This document shows positions 11,301-21,808 of a stretch of DNA of 64,000 bases, in pieces. The stretch spans positions 26,743,201 through 26,807,200 of the forward strand of contig CP099846.1 in assembly GCA_030062745.1 (NCBI GenBank), written 5' to 3'. This stretch comes from Capitulum mitella. Its lineage: Eukaryota > Arthropoda > Thecostraca > Pollicipedomorpha > Pollicipedidae. Below the pieces are notes generated by a model, which searched no databases, was not told the DNA's origin, and worked only from the letters and a program-made list of their open reading frames with translations. The translations under genes and the position numbers were made by a program. How positions within the stretch are numbered: the first letter of the stretch is position 1; every line of letters begins with the position of its first letter.

Positions 11301-11936
11301 TCTGAATGTTTCCAAAAGAGCGGCCTCCGTAAAGCCCCAGCGCATGCGCGTGTTCTCCAACACACCACAAGAGTATCAGAGGCGTCCTTCGTGCGCTGCA
11401 GCTGCCGTCGCGCTAACTTCCCACCGTTTCCGCAGGCCGCGCAGCCGTACCAGTTCGAGTACGAGGTGGCAGCCGAGGAGACGGGCGACCGGAAGTCCGC
11501 GCGCGAGTCGCGCGCCGAAGACGGCGTCGTGCGCGGCGAATACAGCTACGTCGACCCGACCGGCACGCTGCGCACTGTCCGCTACACGGCCAGCGACGAC
11601 ACCGGCTTCGTCGTGCAGCAGGAAGCGGTGGTCGGCTTCGCGCCACCGCCGCCGGCGCCGCGCCGCGCCGTGCGGCCGGCGGCGGCGGCGGCGGCACCCG
11701 CGGAGCGACGTCGCGCGCCGGAGACCGACGCCGCGCCGCGGCCGCGCGGGAAGCCGTTGCCAGCGGCGCCGACGCCGCTGGTCGTCCCGCTGCGTCTGCC
11801 GCTGGCGCCGCGGGCGTTCCTGCCACCGCCGCCGCCGCTGGTCGTGGCCCGGCCGGTGCTGCTGGCGCCGCGGCCGGCGCCGTCCGCCGTCACCGCCGTC
11901 CGGATCCAGGGCCGCGGCATCGACGTCGCCTACTGA
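8379..11936 (+). CDS. Cuticle protein, RR-2-like chitin-binding (three-exon gene)
   Basis: Model: join(8379-8393, 8814-8942, 11436-11936), 214 residues. Exon 1 codes MAHWQ and ends CAG|GTGAGG. Exon 2 follows a pyrimidine-rich acceptor ending TCTTCAG and ends GAG|GTGAGG. Exon 3 follows CCGTTTCCGCAG. All junctions are phase 0 and the frame stays open. The product has a signal peptide (about residues 1-17, leucine-rich core, likely cut after SAAA), a proline/serine/alanine linker, the RR domain, and a Pro/Ala/Arg-rich tail. A tiny first exon that splits the signal peptide is the usual arrangement in this family. The protein would be secreted and bind chitin in the exoskeleton. No polyadenylation signal is evident within about 1 kb downstream. 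Confidence 0.88.
9650..10400. other. CpG-rich block inside intron 2
   Basis: The 2.49-kb second intron (8943-11435) contains a very CpG-dense segment with several overlapping arginine-rich frames on both strands and no domain. It resembles a CpG island. An intronic enhancer, an alternative promoter or a divergent transcript are possible, but nothing in the sequence decides between them. Confidence 0.4.
11436..11936 (+). CDS. Exon 3 of the cuticle gene: Rebers-Riddiford domain and tail
   Basis: Residues 53-112 form the chitin_bind_4 domain. It begins YQFEYEV, has TGDRKSARES at 64-73, then VVRGEYSYVDPTGTLRTVRY at 79-98 and ends SDDTGF at 101-106. The TGD-K-E segment and the G-Y-DP-G-RTV-Y-A-D-GF pattern point to the RR-2 (hard cuticle) class. 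Residues 113-214 are rich in proline and alanine, with repeated PPPP and LAPR/LPLAPR motifs, as in many arthropod cuticle proteins. GC content is very high, so frames on both strands stay open; the frame given is the only one with the domain. Confidence 0.92.
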   Translation, partial: AAQPYQFEYEVAAEETGDRKSARESRAEDGVVRGEYSYVDPTGTLRTVRYTASDDTGFVVQQEAVVGFAPPPPAPRRAVRPAAAAAAPAERRRAPETDAAPRPRGKPLPAAPTPLVVPLRLPLAPRAFLPPPPPLVVARPVLLAPRPAPSAVTAVRIQGRGIDVAY

Positions 11937-12253
11937 TCGCCGCGGCCGGTCGGGACGGTGGGACGGGTATGAAGCGGCTCGCTCGGTCCGAGCGGCTCAG
12001 CTGACACCCCTGGAAAAGTTCGGTAGGTAGAGCTTATGCTAATACACTGGGCTGTTGACGCAATCGCGGTGGAGTCGTTTGTGTCCTCGTTGGGCTGATC
12101 AGGTGTCAGCTGATCGGCGTTCTTATGGGGAAGATGCATATCACATGAAGAGGAGGATGCCAGCAACGTGCGCAGAGAGGAGATAATCGATGTAACGAAA
12201 GACTGACGAAGGAAAATGTTGAGTGAGATACCGTCATGGCTAAGCTACCGAGT
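11937..12253. other. 3' flank of the cuticle gene
   Basis: This presumably holds the 3' untranslated region. No AATAAA is present here; the first good one is CCGAATAAATCC near 13200, inside repeat E. Confidence 0.35.
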
Positions 12254-12556
12254 TCGGTAGCCCAGCTGGTTAGAGTGCCGGTCTCCCTGTCCAGGGTAGA
12301 TGGGTTCGATTCGCTTCGGTGCGCGACATTTGGCCCGCGGGTCAGCTGGCAACTTGCCAACATGGGGTCATGCTGCCTACCCCACGGTCCTGCCGCACAT
12401 TTTGCGGCACGTTAAACTTTCGCCATGAAATCAGCCGTTACTTGGAACTGACAGCGTGCAGGGATCTGAGTCTACGTAACAAACTATGCTTAGCGTGGGT
12501 TCCGATCCCCAACATCATCACCAACAACCACTCGGGTCAAATTTAAAAAAAGAAAA
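12254..12556 (+). mobile_element. tRNA-derived SINE, better preserved copy
   Basis: The head resembles a tRNA gene: A box TAGCCCAGCTGG at 12258-12269, an anticodon-arm-like segment, and a near-perfect B box GGTTCGATTC at 12303-12312. A tRNA-unrelated body follows and ends in an A-rich tail (12545-12558). The body matches the copy at 4126-4425. It is not a functional tRNA gene, because the acceptor stem does not close and the body is continuous with the head. Confidence 0.8.
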
Positions 12557-12994
12557 AGTTTTGCCAGAGCAAAACTTTGACGTAGTGCAGGTCAAAGCGA
12601 ACCGCAATTCTGAACATTGTTTTAAGATTGTTTTCAAGTAACTTTAAACGCCATCAAGACAGCAGGCCAGTTGGCAGCAGCGGTGGAATAATTTCCAGGA
12701 ATATTTATTCATTATATTTGGGATTGGAAAAGCGCAAATTCAGAAGCAGAAACAGAACAGGACACATCCCTTGATGTTCCATTACCTCATGTTTAGCATA
12801 CTTCACCTCGCTGCCATCACCTCGGGCCGTTCTCGAGGTATTCGCGCCGTAATGTACAATGACCTTGCAACACGCCCGAGGTCATGTGACGTCGCGAAAC
12901 TCAGGCGCCGGCGAGCTGTGTGGGCGGCCGGCTGTTTCCCGTCATATTTCGGTGTTTTTCTTTCTTGTCGCGGTGACGGTGACTCTGTGACGGT
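12557..12994. other. No gene recognised
   Basis: Unremarkable sequence between the SINE tail and repeat E; no domain or paired ends seen. Confidence 0.35.
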
Positions 12995-13550
12995 TCCTGT
13001 GGTCCCGACCCAACGGTTGCTAGGCAGAGTTGCATTTTTTTCAACGGTTTTGGGTACTACGGCGACTTCAGGCATTTTACATGTGTTCCCACCTGGACTG
13101 TGGTTCTTTCCGCTCCCGCAGTCCTTCGGCTCCCCGGCTGGCTAACGTCGCGCAGGGACGAGAGGTGGAACGCAGTGGCCAGTGGGACACAGCCCCTCCG
13201 AATAAATCCTCAAAATGAACTATTTTTGGTATCACTTGTAGCAAATTGATGCTCCGCGATTATGTCGTTGTCGCTGAAAAGCATTCCGCCGCTGATGACC
13301 TCTAGGAATGGTGTGCGCAATGTAGTCCACTACAGACACTAAGTTCGGTCAATGAATTCATTCAAGCAGGCTGATTCAGGAAACTTTCCGAAGGTGAACG
13401 CCATGATGATGGCAGCATTTCGGGCGAACAGAGGTTTCGAAAGCCCACAGCTTTCCGGTTTGCGCGATGGTCTTTTCACTCATTCATTAAATCAGAGACC
13501 ATGCATGTCTGAGGGGACTTATTACACAGATGACGTTCACGATATATGGC
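12995..13550 (+). repeat. Repeat E, copy 1
   Basis: This is homologous, in inverted orientation, to 53022-53712 over nearly its whole length. One frame keeps a similar peptide in both copies: here NFPKVNAMMMAAF and GLFTHSLNQRPCMSE, there NFRKVDAMMMTAF and GLFTHSLDQNSCMSE. I do not recognise the protein. It could be a relic of a transposon gene or an interspersed pseudogene. Confidence 0.65.
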
Positions 13551-14400
13551 CATGATGTATTGTCTGGTCGTTGCATGTAGAGGGAACGTAAAGGAAGATC
13601 AGACTATAAACATGACTACAAACATTTTAAATGCGTTGACTGTAGAGTCCCACTTACACCGGTCTGGTACATTTAAGGACCGTCTTGCGCAGAGCCGTGA
13701 CGTTTTTCTCCCAAGAGCCCACGTCAAAACTACTTCCGGCAACTATTCTATTCAAACATCATCGAATCTTAACTTTATCGTGCTCCTGCCCGTTGCGTAC
13801 AACCTAGGAATAACTTTCTACATGGTAAACTGTGTCATAGTGTCTCAGGAACAAGAAAAATATAATGCCCAATCTTGCATTGCCTTAAAGGCGCGCCTCT
13901 GATCTTTGTTTTCACTGAAATATATAACATCTGACTGTATTATATGTGGAACTAACAAAACCAATCGCACAGATCCAGATTTCTGTTAGGCCCACTGATG
14001 TGTACCCTATAACCGGTACTTGGAGATGCCCCTGGCAACACATGTATATGTGATTTATATAGGTAAATTGGAACATATATGTCTATATTAAGCGTTGCCT
14101 TCGTTTTACTCGTACAATAAGTCATAAAGAACGAGAAAATGTAAATACCCCTTTTTTGGCATGACATGTCAATGGCAAATCCACATGCCCGTGCATTCGC
14201 CATCGACCAACGTTTTCTTTAAAAATGTTTGAAAATGTGCAGATAACAAACATTTAGACCATTTGAACTGTCCGCGGCATTGTTAAGTACATTGAAGTAG
14301 TACAAGACCACATCGAAATGCGAGATTTGCAGAAAGCGCGATATTCGTCAAATATACCTTCCTGAAAAGTGTCCTGGAACCGCCTCTAGAGGAGGCAAAT
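13551..14400. other. No gene recognised
   Basis: AT-rich sequence with frames up to 118 codons that show no domain and no conservation elsewhere in the window. Confidence 0.35.
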
Positions 14401-14435
14401 TTGTAAAATTTTGTTACGAGATATGAAAAACATAT

Positions 14436-14539
14436 TCAAGAAAAGTCAACAACTTTCGTGAAGCAGCTCCCAAAACCCCGGGAATGGCGAACGAAAAACA
14501 GGAGGGGGACAGAATCTGTCCCCCCATGGAATGGAGTTA
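14436..14539 (-). mobile_element. Old end fragment of a P1-like TTAA element
   Basis: GTGAAGCAGCTCCCAAAA, a CCGGGAATGGCGAACGAAAAACAGG block, GGGGGACAGAATCTGTCCCCCC and TGGAATGGAGTTAA correspond in order to the terminal 110 bases of the full P1 copies. It is strongly diverged, and I could not trace the other end. Confidence 0.55.
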
Positions 14540-16725
14540 AATCGTTCCCTCGCTCCGTTCTTCTTGCCTAGGCACAATTTACATCTACCCGCCGTATGTT
14601 TTCGAGGATACGGCGTTCCTCGAAATTCCCCCGTCCCAAATTTATGGCTAAGCGGTGGGCCATGATAGATGAGAAAAATGTTTTGTCTTTGAACAAAAAG
14701 CACGGACATATTTACCGTTCCTTCGTCCCGCTTTCACCAGTGAATACGAACTTGACACTACCTAAATATGACTTCATAACCGCACTAAACAAAGTTCGTA
14801 AAAGCTGAGCCTCGGCCCAGTGCTATTTGCCTCGCATCAGCCGCGTCCGGGATATACCGAGTATGTCATTTATAACCCCTGCAGACGGCTTAAGGTCATG
14901 CTCAAGAGGACATGGTCCGTGCTGCACCGCTGCATGATCTGTCCGCCGAGGGCGCTGTTGCATCATGAATGGGACCCGGCATAAATCCCGGCCGAATTTG
15001 TCTGTGAACGCGGCTCGACGTCAATTTATATTCGCCTCTGTCTGACGCCGTCCAATGTAGCGACAGTGTCGTGGACGGCGGCAACCAGCCGCCTTCTTTG
15101 CTGGCGGTCCGTCGACAGAGATGCAAGAATGCTCATAACAGCTGACCTGTGATTCATTCTGGCGAGCGGTTGCATGAAGAATGAGGCAGCCAGCTACGGG
15201 AAGTGAACTAGGTTGTAATTACACACTGCTTGGCTGCATTACAGTGATGCATGCACCTTTAACATGATTAAAGCTGGTGGAACACCGGACACGAAGGCGA
15301 AGCAGATTTATAAAAACGAGTTTAAAGAGTGGGAATCGATGAACGAACCTTTAAAATGATTCGTTCGCAAACTATGGGGTGGGACAGATTGTTTCGAAGT
15401 GGGCGTCCGCAGCCGGCTGGTGCGAGGGACCGGCGCACAGGGCCGGCGAAAGTCGGACCGAGTCGCGGAGCGCTCCCGCGGCGCGGCGGCGCTCGGCCGC
15501 CGGACCGGCTGGCCGTCCAAGGCTGCCGGCAGCGATAACCGTCCGTCAACGCTGACGGCGCCGTTTGTAAGCCTGACGCACTGCCGCCGCCGCCACCGTT
15601 AGGACTCCATCGGCGGTCGGCGCGTCCGCGGCCGCCCGAGGATGGTAGAAGCGGCGCAGGCGGCGACGACGGACGCGGAAGGCTGCCGTGGCCGGGCGCG
15701 TCCCACGGCCCGGTGAGCTTCGCATCTTGCTCACCAGGCAGCGCTGCCGGCGCTCTCAGGAGTCGTGATCGATGAGAGATGGGCTTGATGGGCAGAGGAG
15801 AGCGGGCGGGCTCAGGGGAAGCACTTCGGACCTCCGAATGCACCGGTGCCGAACTGACTGACTGTGATTGATGCTCAGGGGTGCACGACTTCTCGGTTAT
15901 ATGGCGCCCAACTGGTTCCCAATATTACGTATCTTGCAGTCGGCGAAAGCGCGGGACAAACCAACGAATAATAAATATACCATACCATAAAAAATCAACA
16001 AATCACTATTCCTTTGCATGGCACATGCCAAGCACTTCTGCAGGGCGGAAAATAGCAACGACTCGTGTGACGCAACACCCGTTCTGAACAAACGCATATG
16101 CTAGTGAAACCGATGATCGGTCCACAGTGGAAAAACGTGTCTTCTTTGTCATTACTCGGTTGTTTGCTGTCTGTTTGGGAAGTATTGTATTGTATTGTAG
16201 TGTCGGCTGCGATGTCCTGGCCAGCAAAAGTCACCACGCACCGGTAATTTTCGCATGCAAAAAATGTGAGAATTTTGCACACAAGGCGTCCGATGCAGAA
16301 CACAGAGCGTTGTCATGCACAGTACATGCATAACATGACATCAGCATGCCGCGAAATGCTTGCGTCTTGGGGCTCACAGGGACAGACATCAAGCGGGATC
16401 TCATAGGGAAGGTAAAAAGCTTGACGTCGTGAAATAGCTTTTGTCCCCCTTTCCCGACGTACCGAGACTTATCCCTACGACCTACGATAGCAGACACGCT
16501 TGCACGTCACGTGCTCGAGTGTGGCACATATGCAAAGCTCCGGGTGGTAATGCCCCTCACGTGGAAATCAGCCAGGTCAGTCTGAGGCGACACACGGGGG
16601 ACGGGGGCTGGCGGAGGGACGGGGAACCCAGCGGACATATTTCGGGCCGCGGCGGCGCCCGCCCGACGTCCTAATCCGCCAAGCGATGATCGTGTTTGGC
16701 TGAGCGACATAACAGCGTCATACCG
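14540..16725. other. No gene recognised; GC-rich segment at 15380-15830
   Basis: The part 15380-15830 is CpG-rich with overlapping arginine/alanine-rich frames on both strands, but has no domain. The remainder is ordinary sequence. A CpG-island-like promoter of a gene not visible here is possible but unsupported. Confidence 0.35.
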
Positions 16726-16729
16726 TCCA

Positions 16730-16756
16730 GGGGGGGTGGGGGGGGTGGGGGTGGGG
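16730..16756 (+). repeat. G-run tract, potential G-quadruplex
   Basis: Five runs of four to seven G separated by single T residues satisfy the simple G-quadruplex pattern. Similar but shorter G runs recur at 18013-18028, 25103-25116, 25249-25260 and 27318-27331. Confidence 0.7.
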
Positions 16757-18642
16757 TGACATCATCAGCAGGGGAAAACCAGCGCCTCGAGCGTTTTCGT
16801 TCAGCCAGCTTTGGGCAGCTCGCGCCCCGCCGGCCCGAGCAGAAGAGGTGGAGCTGTCGACTGCAGCCGCTGACTGATAGACTGACAGACAGGCTGGAAC
16901 ATGGGGTGACACTTAGCGCTGACCTTCGGCGGCGTGCTCAACACGACGATCCCGACCGAAACAGAATTGCTCGCGTGCCGGTGCAGGAAAGACGTTATTG
17001 ACATTCACAGAAAACTCGCGAGGCACCCCGTCTATGTTGCGCCGAAAAGAGGCTTACTGAATATAGCTGAAAGGAAATTGGCTTAGAAGTGAGTCTGATT
17101 TCTCCTGTTTGTTTCTTGGGCTGTTAGAGAGGTCTTATCCAAATTTCCATTGTGCTGCTTTGCATCCACGCGGTTCTTGGCATGGGGTGATGTTTTGTGT
17201 CAATTTCTTGAGAGCCAATAAACTGGTAAAGCTGATGCCGGCAACGGTTAGCCCTAGGCTTTATGACACCGTGTATGCGACAGTTGTTGGCTTCCAGGCA
17301 AAGGTCACCGACGGCATCACAGGGCAAGACAAAGCCTGAAAAAGGATGTTTATTCGAAATGCCCGTCAAAATGCTCTTTATTGAGTATGAGCTAGTCAAC
17401 AGGACCCAGTATAGCCAACTGGGTGTCCAATGCCTTGCACGAGTACCTATATGGCATTGCTAGACGTTGCTATAAGCCTTCGATTCGTGTCTTGGTTGAT
17501 AGCCTTTGTTACTTTACATTGTAGAATTCTGTCGTTATTCAGCCTTTGTTACAAGCAAACAATCACAGCTTTCAACAACAAGCTTGAAAACGATATACTG
17601 GCTGTATTCAAGACGCGAACGGCGTTTTCTATTTTTTGCATATCAGCATAAAATCCCCATTGAGTTTTCAATAACTGATCACGTGTATACGGAAAAAGAC
17701 ATGAGCACTGTGAAAGGCATAATACAACACCAGTTCTATCATGGGCCCATGGCGCGTGACGTGAAACAAAGTTTCGTCGGAGGGACTCTGGCCCTACCAA
17801 TGCCGAAAGGTGTTTACCCTTCTGCAATCAGCAACCAACGACGACTGCAACTAGGCATCAATCCCAAACGGACGCAGACGGCCGGCCGAAAGACCCAATA
17901 GGGCTTTCTCGCGTCAACCGAGGCCCAGCCTGCACCGAGCTCACGAAGCACGGTGACTCAAAGGCAGTTCTGCTTTCGTGCCGCCTGCCTGGGGCGGCCG
18001 CCACCATTGCGCTGGGGGGGGGGGGGGCCGTCGACGTCTGCGGCCGTGCTCGGCCTAGTCCGAACAGGCCGCATCAGGCAGCGAGACCGCAAGGCCTCGG
18101 CGCCTTGATCCAGGCGACAGAACTGAATCGTCCATTCCGCGTCTGGGCGGCCGTTGGAATGCGCACGCGAGTCTGGCGTGACCGGGCCAGGTTTGTGATA
18201 ACCGTGGTGGTGAATTCAGTGAACCGTTTTCCGAAATGAAATTCTTTGGCGCCTCATTATACGTAGTGCGCTATGTTGGTCATTCGGCCGTGTTCACGGG
18301 TGTGTGTTCCTGAAACAAAAGCTCTGAAACAGAAACAGCACCACGAGAAAGATTACCAGACAGTAAAGCAGGCTTACGCCACCTTGCTCACCAGGGTCTT
18401 AACAATGCTTCGTTGTACCTTCCATATGGCATTTGCTCACACCTGACGGCCAAGAAACATTATTCGTACCGTTTTTTACGGAGTTGGTAGGACTATTAGC
18501 TGCCTGTCTGCCTTGTGGTGTTTTCCACTTCCGAGCAGTCGTGCCGCTGTACGAAAGGAACGTTGCTATTTATCATGGTGGTGTGTACCCTAATGCAGCC
18601 CATACTCTTTGTTCCATGATGAATAGTTCGCGCGTGATAAGC
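16757..18642. other. No gene recognised
   Basis: No domain-bearing frames. The longest (17506-17901, 131 codons) is not conserved elsewhere in the window. A G run of about 16 lies at 18013-18028. Confidence 0.35.
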
Positions 18643-20213
18643 CTAAGAACTAGAGCTGAGAATTCGGATTCGAATAATACGAATTTTTGGCTGAATATTA
18701 AGACTCGACGATGGTTCGAATCTTGGTTTCAGGATTCGAACATTCGTCGAGTATTCCGCTGGTGATTTTTTCATCCCAATATTCGCCGATTATTCGAATG
18801 TAATCCTAGCATTTGAATACATTTTTGCATTTCGCTGCAGAATTTGAAGAAATCTTTAAGCTAAATCATCCATAATTAAGCGGAATGCCAATTACCGTAC
18901 CGTCGAACGTTGTTTTGGTTTCTGCACATCAGTTAAAGATGAAAGAAATGCTTACAGTGGCACTGAGATGTGCTCCGCCCGTCCCCACTGAGGCACTGAT
19001 CTGCCCATCATATTTTGTGGGGAAACGAGTAGCCTCGAGAGCAATCTGGCATTGGTTTCTCTGTCCGCTAAAGGCGGGAACAGACGATGGGTCGGTATCA
19101 GTCGGTGAGTGAAGCCGGAGACGATACCCTGTAGGCCTGTTTAGGTCGTCTGTTTTATTTTTGTTTATTGGGACGCATACAGGGAAAAAGCTGGTCTCTT
19201 AGTACATTAGTCTGAATCGTGCGTGCAATCAGCTTTTGCGCATAGGCTGATTTTCAATGCTAAAAATACCTTGCATTCTTCAGGATATCGCGAGCATCTA
19301 CTAGTCCAAAGTCAAAACAAGAAAATGGGGCATTGACAATCCTTTATAATGTTATCGCTCTAGACTAAAATTCGAATCTTCGTAACGAAAATCTGGTTAT
19401 TTTTGGGCACATTCTTTGACCAGAAGCAAAATAGCGTACGCCGTGCCAGTCCTGTCTGCTGACCGTTCGGGGTCGGGCCCGCCCTGCAGCAGTCGATACA
19501 GGATCCGTGCCGGCTGGAGCCGAGGTCGGGTGGCCGGTCGGTGGCGCGGAACTCCGCTGTGATATGACTGGCGAGCGCCCGTGCGATTACGTGCCTGTCT
19601 TAGGGATCGCATATCTCGGAGTACAAAACATTGCGACCCAAGACATTTTTAAACTAGGGGACCAGGGCATGCTGTTCAACCAGAACAACCAGAATAACAG
19701 AGCGGGCCGTTCACAAAAATTAAGGTTTGCCCCGATGTTACGAATCCATGCTACAAATGGTAACGAGCAGCACCAAACTCCAAAGGGAACGTATTCCTTC
19801 CAGGACTGGGGTAGATGCTTCCCCATATTTATTCCTTCCTCTCAAACTAATCCTTCCGAGCACCGTATCGTGTGGGCTTGACGGTGTACATTTCCGGTTA
19901 AACAGCAGCATGACTGCCGACGGAGCGCTCTCCGCCGCTGACGTCATGCCCCAGCCTCGACAGCGCCGGGCCGCGGGCCGCGCGATGCTTGGCACTGGCC
20001 ACGGCTTGGAAGCTCTGTGACTTGTTCATGCAGTAACGAATCCGTCCGATTTTAGTCCACGCCGTTGCGAGTCCGTCCGATTTTCGCATGTTGTTCCGGT
20101 CGTATCTTTTGGGGAAAAAATGGCAAAGACTTCAAAAGATTCGAATATTCGGCCCGAATGTTCGAGTATATCCGTCCAAATACTGAAACCGAATTCTCAG
20201 CTCTACTTACAAC
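18643..20213. mobile_element. Non-autonomous hAT-like element, 1.56 kb
   Basis: The ends are inverted repeats: TAGAGCTGAGAATTCGG at 18651-18667, and its complement (AGAATTCGGTTTC side) ending at 20205. They are flanked by CTAAGAAC (18643-18650) and CTTACAAC (20206-20213), a 6/8 match consistent with an aged 8-bp duplication. Both subterminal regions are full of TTCGAA/ATTCG motifs (18668-18800 and 20125-20180), possible transposase-binding sites. No transposase frame is present. Confidence 0.7.
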
Positions 20214-21344
20214 TGATTCATGCCACTCACTAATCATTAAACGCTATGAGACCTGGCACATTCCAGTTAACTCAAAATCGATATCAAACCTGCTTGGGTG
20301 ACTGAACTAGGTGACGCAAAAAGCTCCTTTCTGTTTTTTTTTCTTTTTCATCTCAGCGGCCCATACTTCGCTTCTGCAGTCGCGTATAAGTGTGGCGCGC
20401 CGTGCAGCCGAGGGTAAGAAGGGGAGGAGCCGCCTAAGCTGACGGCTGGTCTGCCCACGGACCGCCGGATAAGCAGACTGGCCCGAACAGTGGCGGGGCC
20501 GCGCGGCGCACGGCAGCCCAACTATTTGAAGCATGCCTACTAGCATACGGCACCAAGCATATGGCATCAAGGAAAAGTTAAAGGTGGTCGTGAAGTAGGT
20601 GATCCCTCCTCGGATAACAAACACTGAAATCCCCCAAGTACTTCTGCTGATGTCAAATCCTCAGCTCCGTGCACCGTGTAGGTAGGCAGTACGCTGCTAG
20701 TAGATACGGTTTATATAGCCTTGGAAGATACCTTTGTTTGATTAAGACGATAGGGACAGCTTCCCTTGGGACATCTGCGCAGTTCGCTGAATTATCACGT
20801 GACTTACTTTGTGTTATTCAATAGTCATGTTCCTGGTTCCATTTATTTTTCGCCAAATAGCCCATGGGCTCCTGCCTATAATGACTTCTGCGTGCAACAC
20901 GTAGTAGAGATAATCATTGTTAATAGTGCGCCGTAATTAGGAAAAAAGTGGTGGATAAATATCGCAGGGCAATTAGCGTTAAAATGCGGTAGGCAGTAAC
21001 TAAAGCTGCTACGCACGAACACAAGAAACTTTGACTGTCGTTGTTATCTTCTTATTTTAGGTACCTGCCACTTATATGTTATCATATCAGATATATCTTA
21101 TATCAGATTCCTGTGCGGGCCTGATGTGATTGGAGCCAATTGAAAGCCTCCCAGATATTTACGAGGTACAGTAGTCGGTGAGTCGTTTTGGGTAAATGAC
21201 TGGTGTGGCTGACCCGAAAGGCAGACAACCTAACAACCTAATCTCCCAGCAAATGTGAATTTCACGACGGATTTAGGATGCACCGGAGGTTTTTATTTTT
21301 CTTCAAAAAGATTGTATTCATGTTTTAAGCAGAACATTACATAT
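20214..21344. other. No gene recognised
   Basis: No coding signal or paired repeat ends seen. Confidence 0.35.
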
Positions 21345-21346
21345 AT

Positions 21347-21421
21347 ACGTTATATATATATATATATATATATAAATATATATATAAATATATATATATA
21401 TAAATATATATATATATATTG
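21347..21421. repeat. AT microsatellite
   Basis: A tract of (TA)n with interspersed AAATA units. A shorter related tract lies at 21772-21808. Confidence 0.9.
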
Positions 21422-21808
21422 CTTAATAAAAAAACTGAGCATTCATCAGCTTCTCGGTCATTTGTTTCAAGTTCCGTGCTATTCGTTTGTCGTCATCGAT
21501 ATGTTTATGCAAAACACTTCCAAAACAAGTCATTTATTGTTCGACGTTTCGAAATGTCTAAGTTCTTTCTCAGGACAAGGCATACTATGTTACATGCGTA
21601 GTGTTTACAACCGAAATGAAGAGCAGTGCATTTTATTCGCAGGAAAAAGAAACAACGAGCAAGAAGCTTACGTATGTTCAGTTTGCCGCCGTGTTGAACA
21701 AGCTAGACACAGAAGGAGAAACAGAAGCTTAACAAGTTTAACACAGAAGCTGCTCCCGAAATACTCGAATATACATAAATATATATGTGTATATATATAA
21801 TGAATATA

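Noticed and set aside
11293-12030. 245-codon arginine-rich frame over exon 3 of the cuticle gene
   Set aside because: Frame shadow of the RR domain exon; composition is an artefact of GC-rich codons.
12254-12330. Possible tRNA gene
   Set aside because: Internal promoter boxes are present, but the stem does not close into a cloverleaf and the sequence continues into a SINE body.
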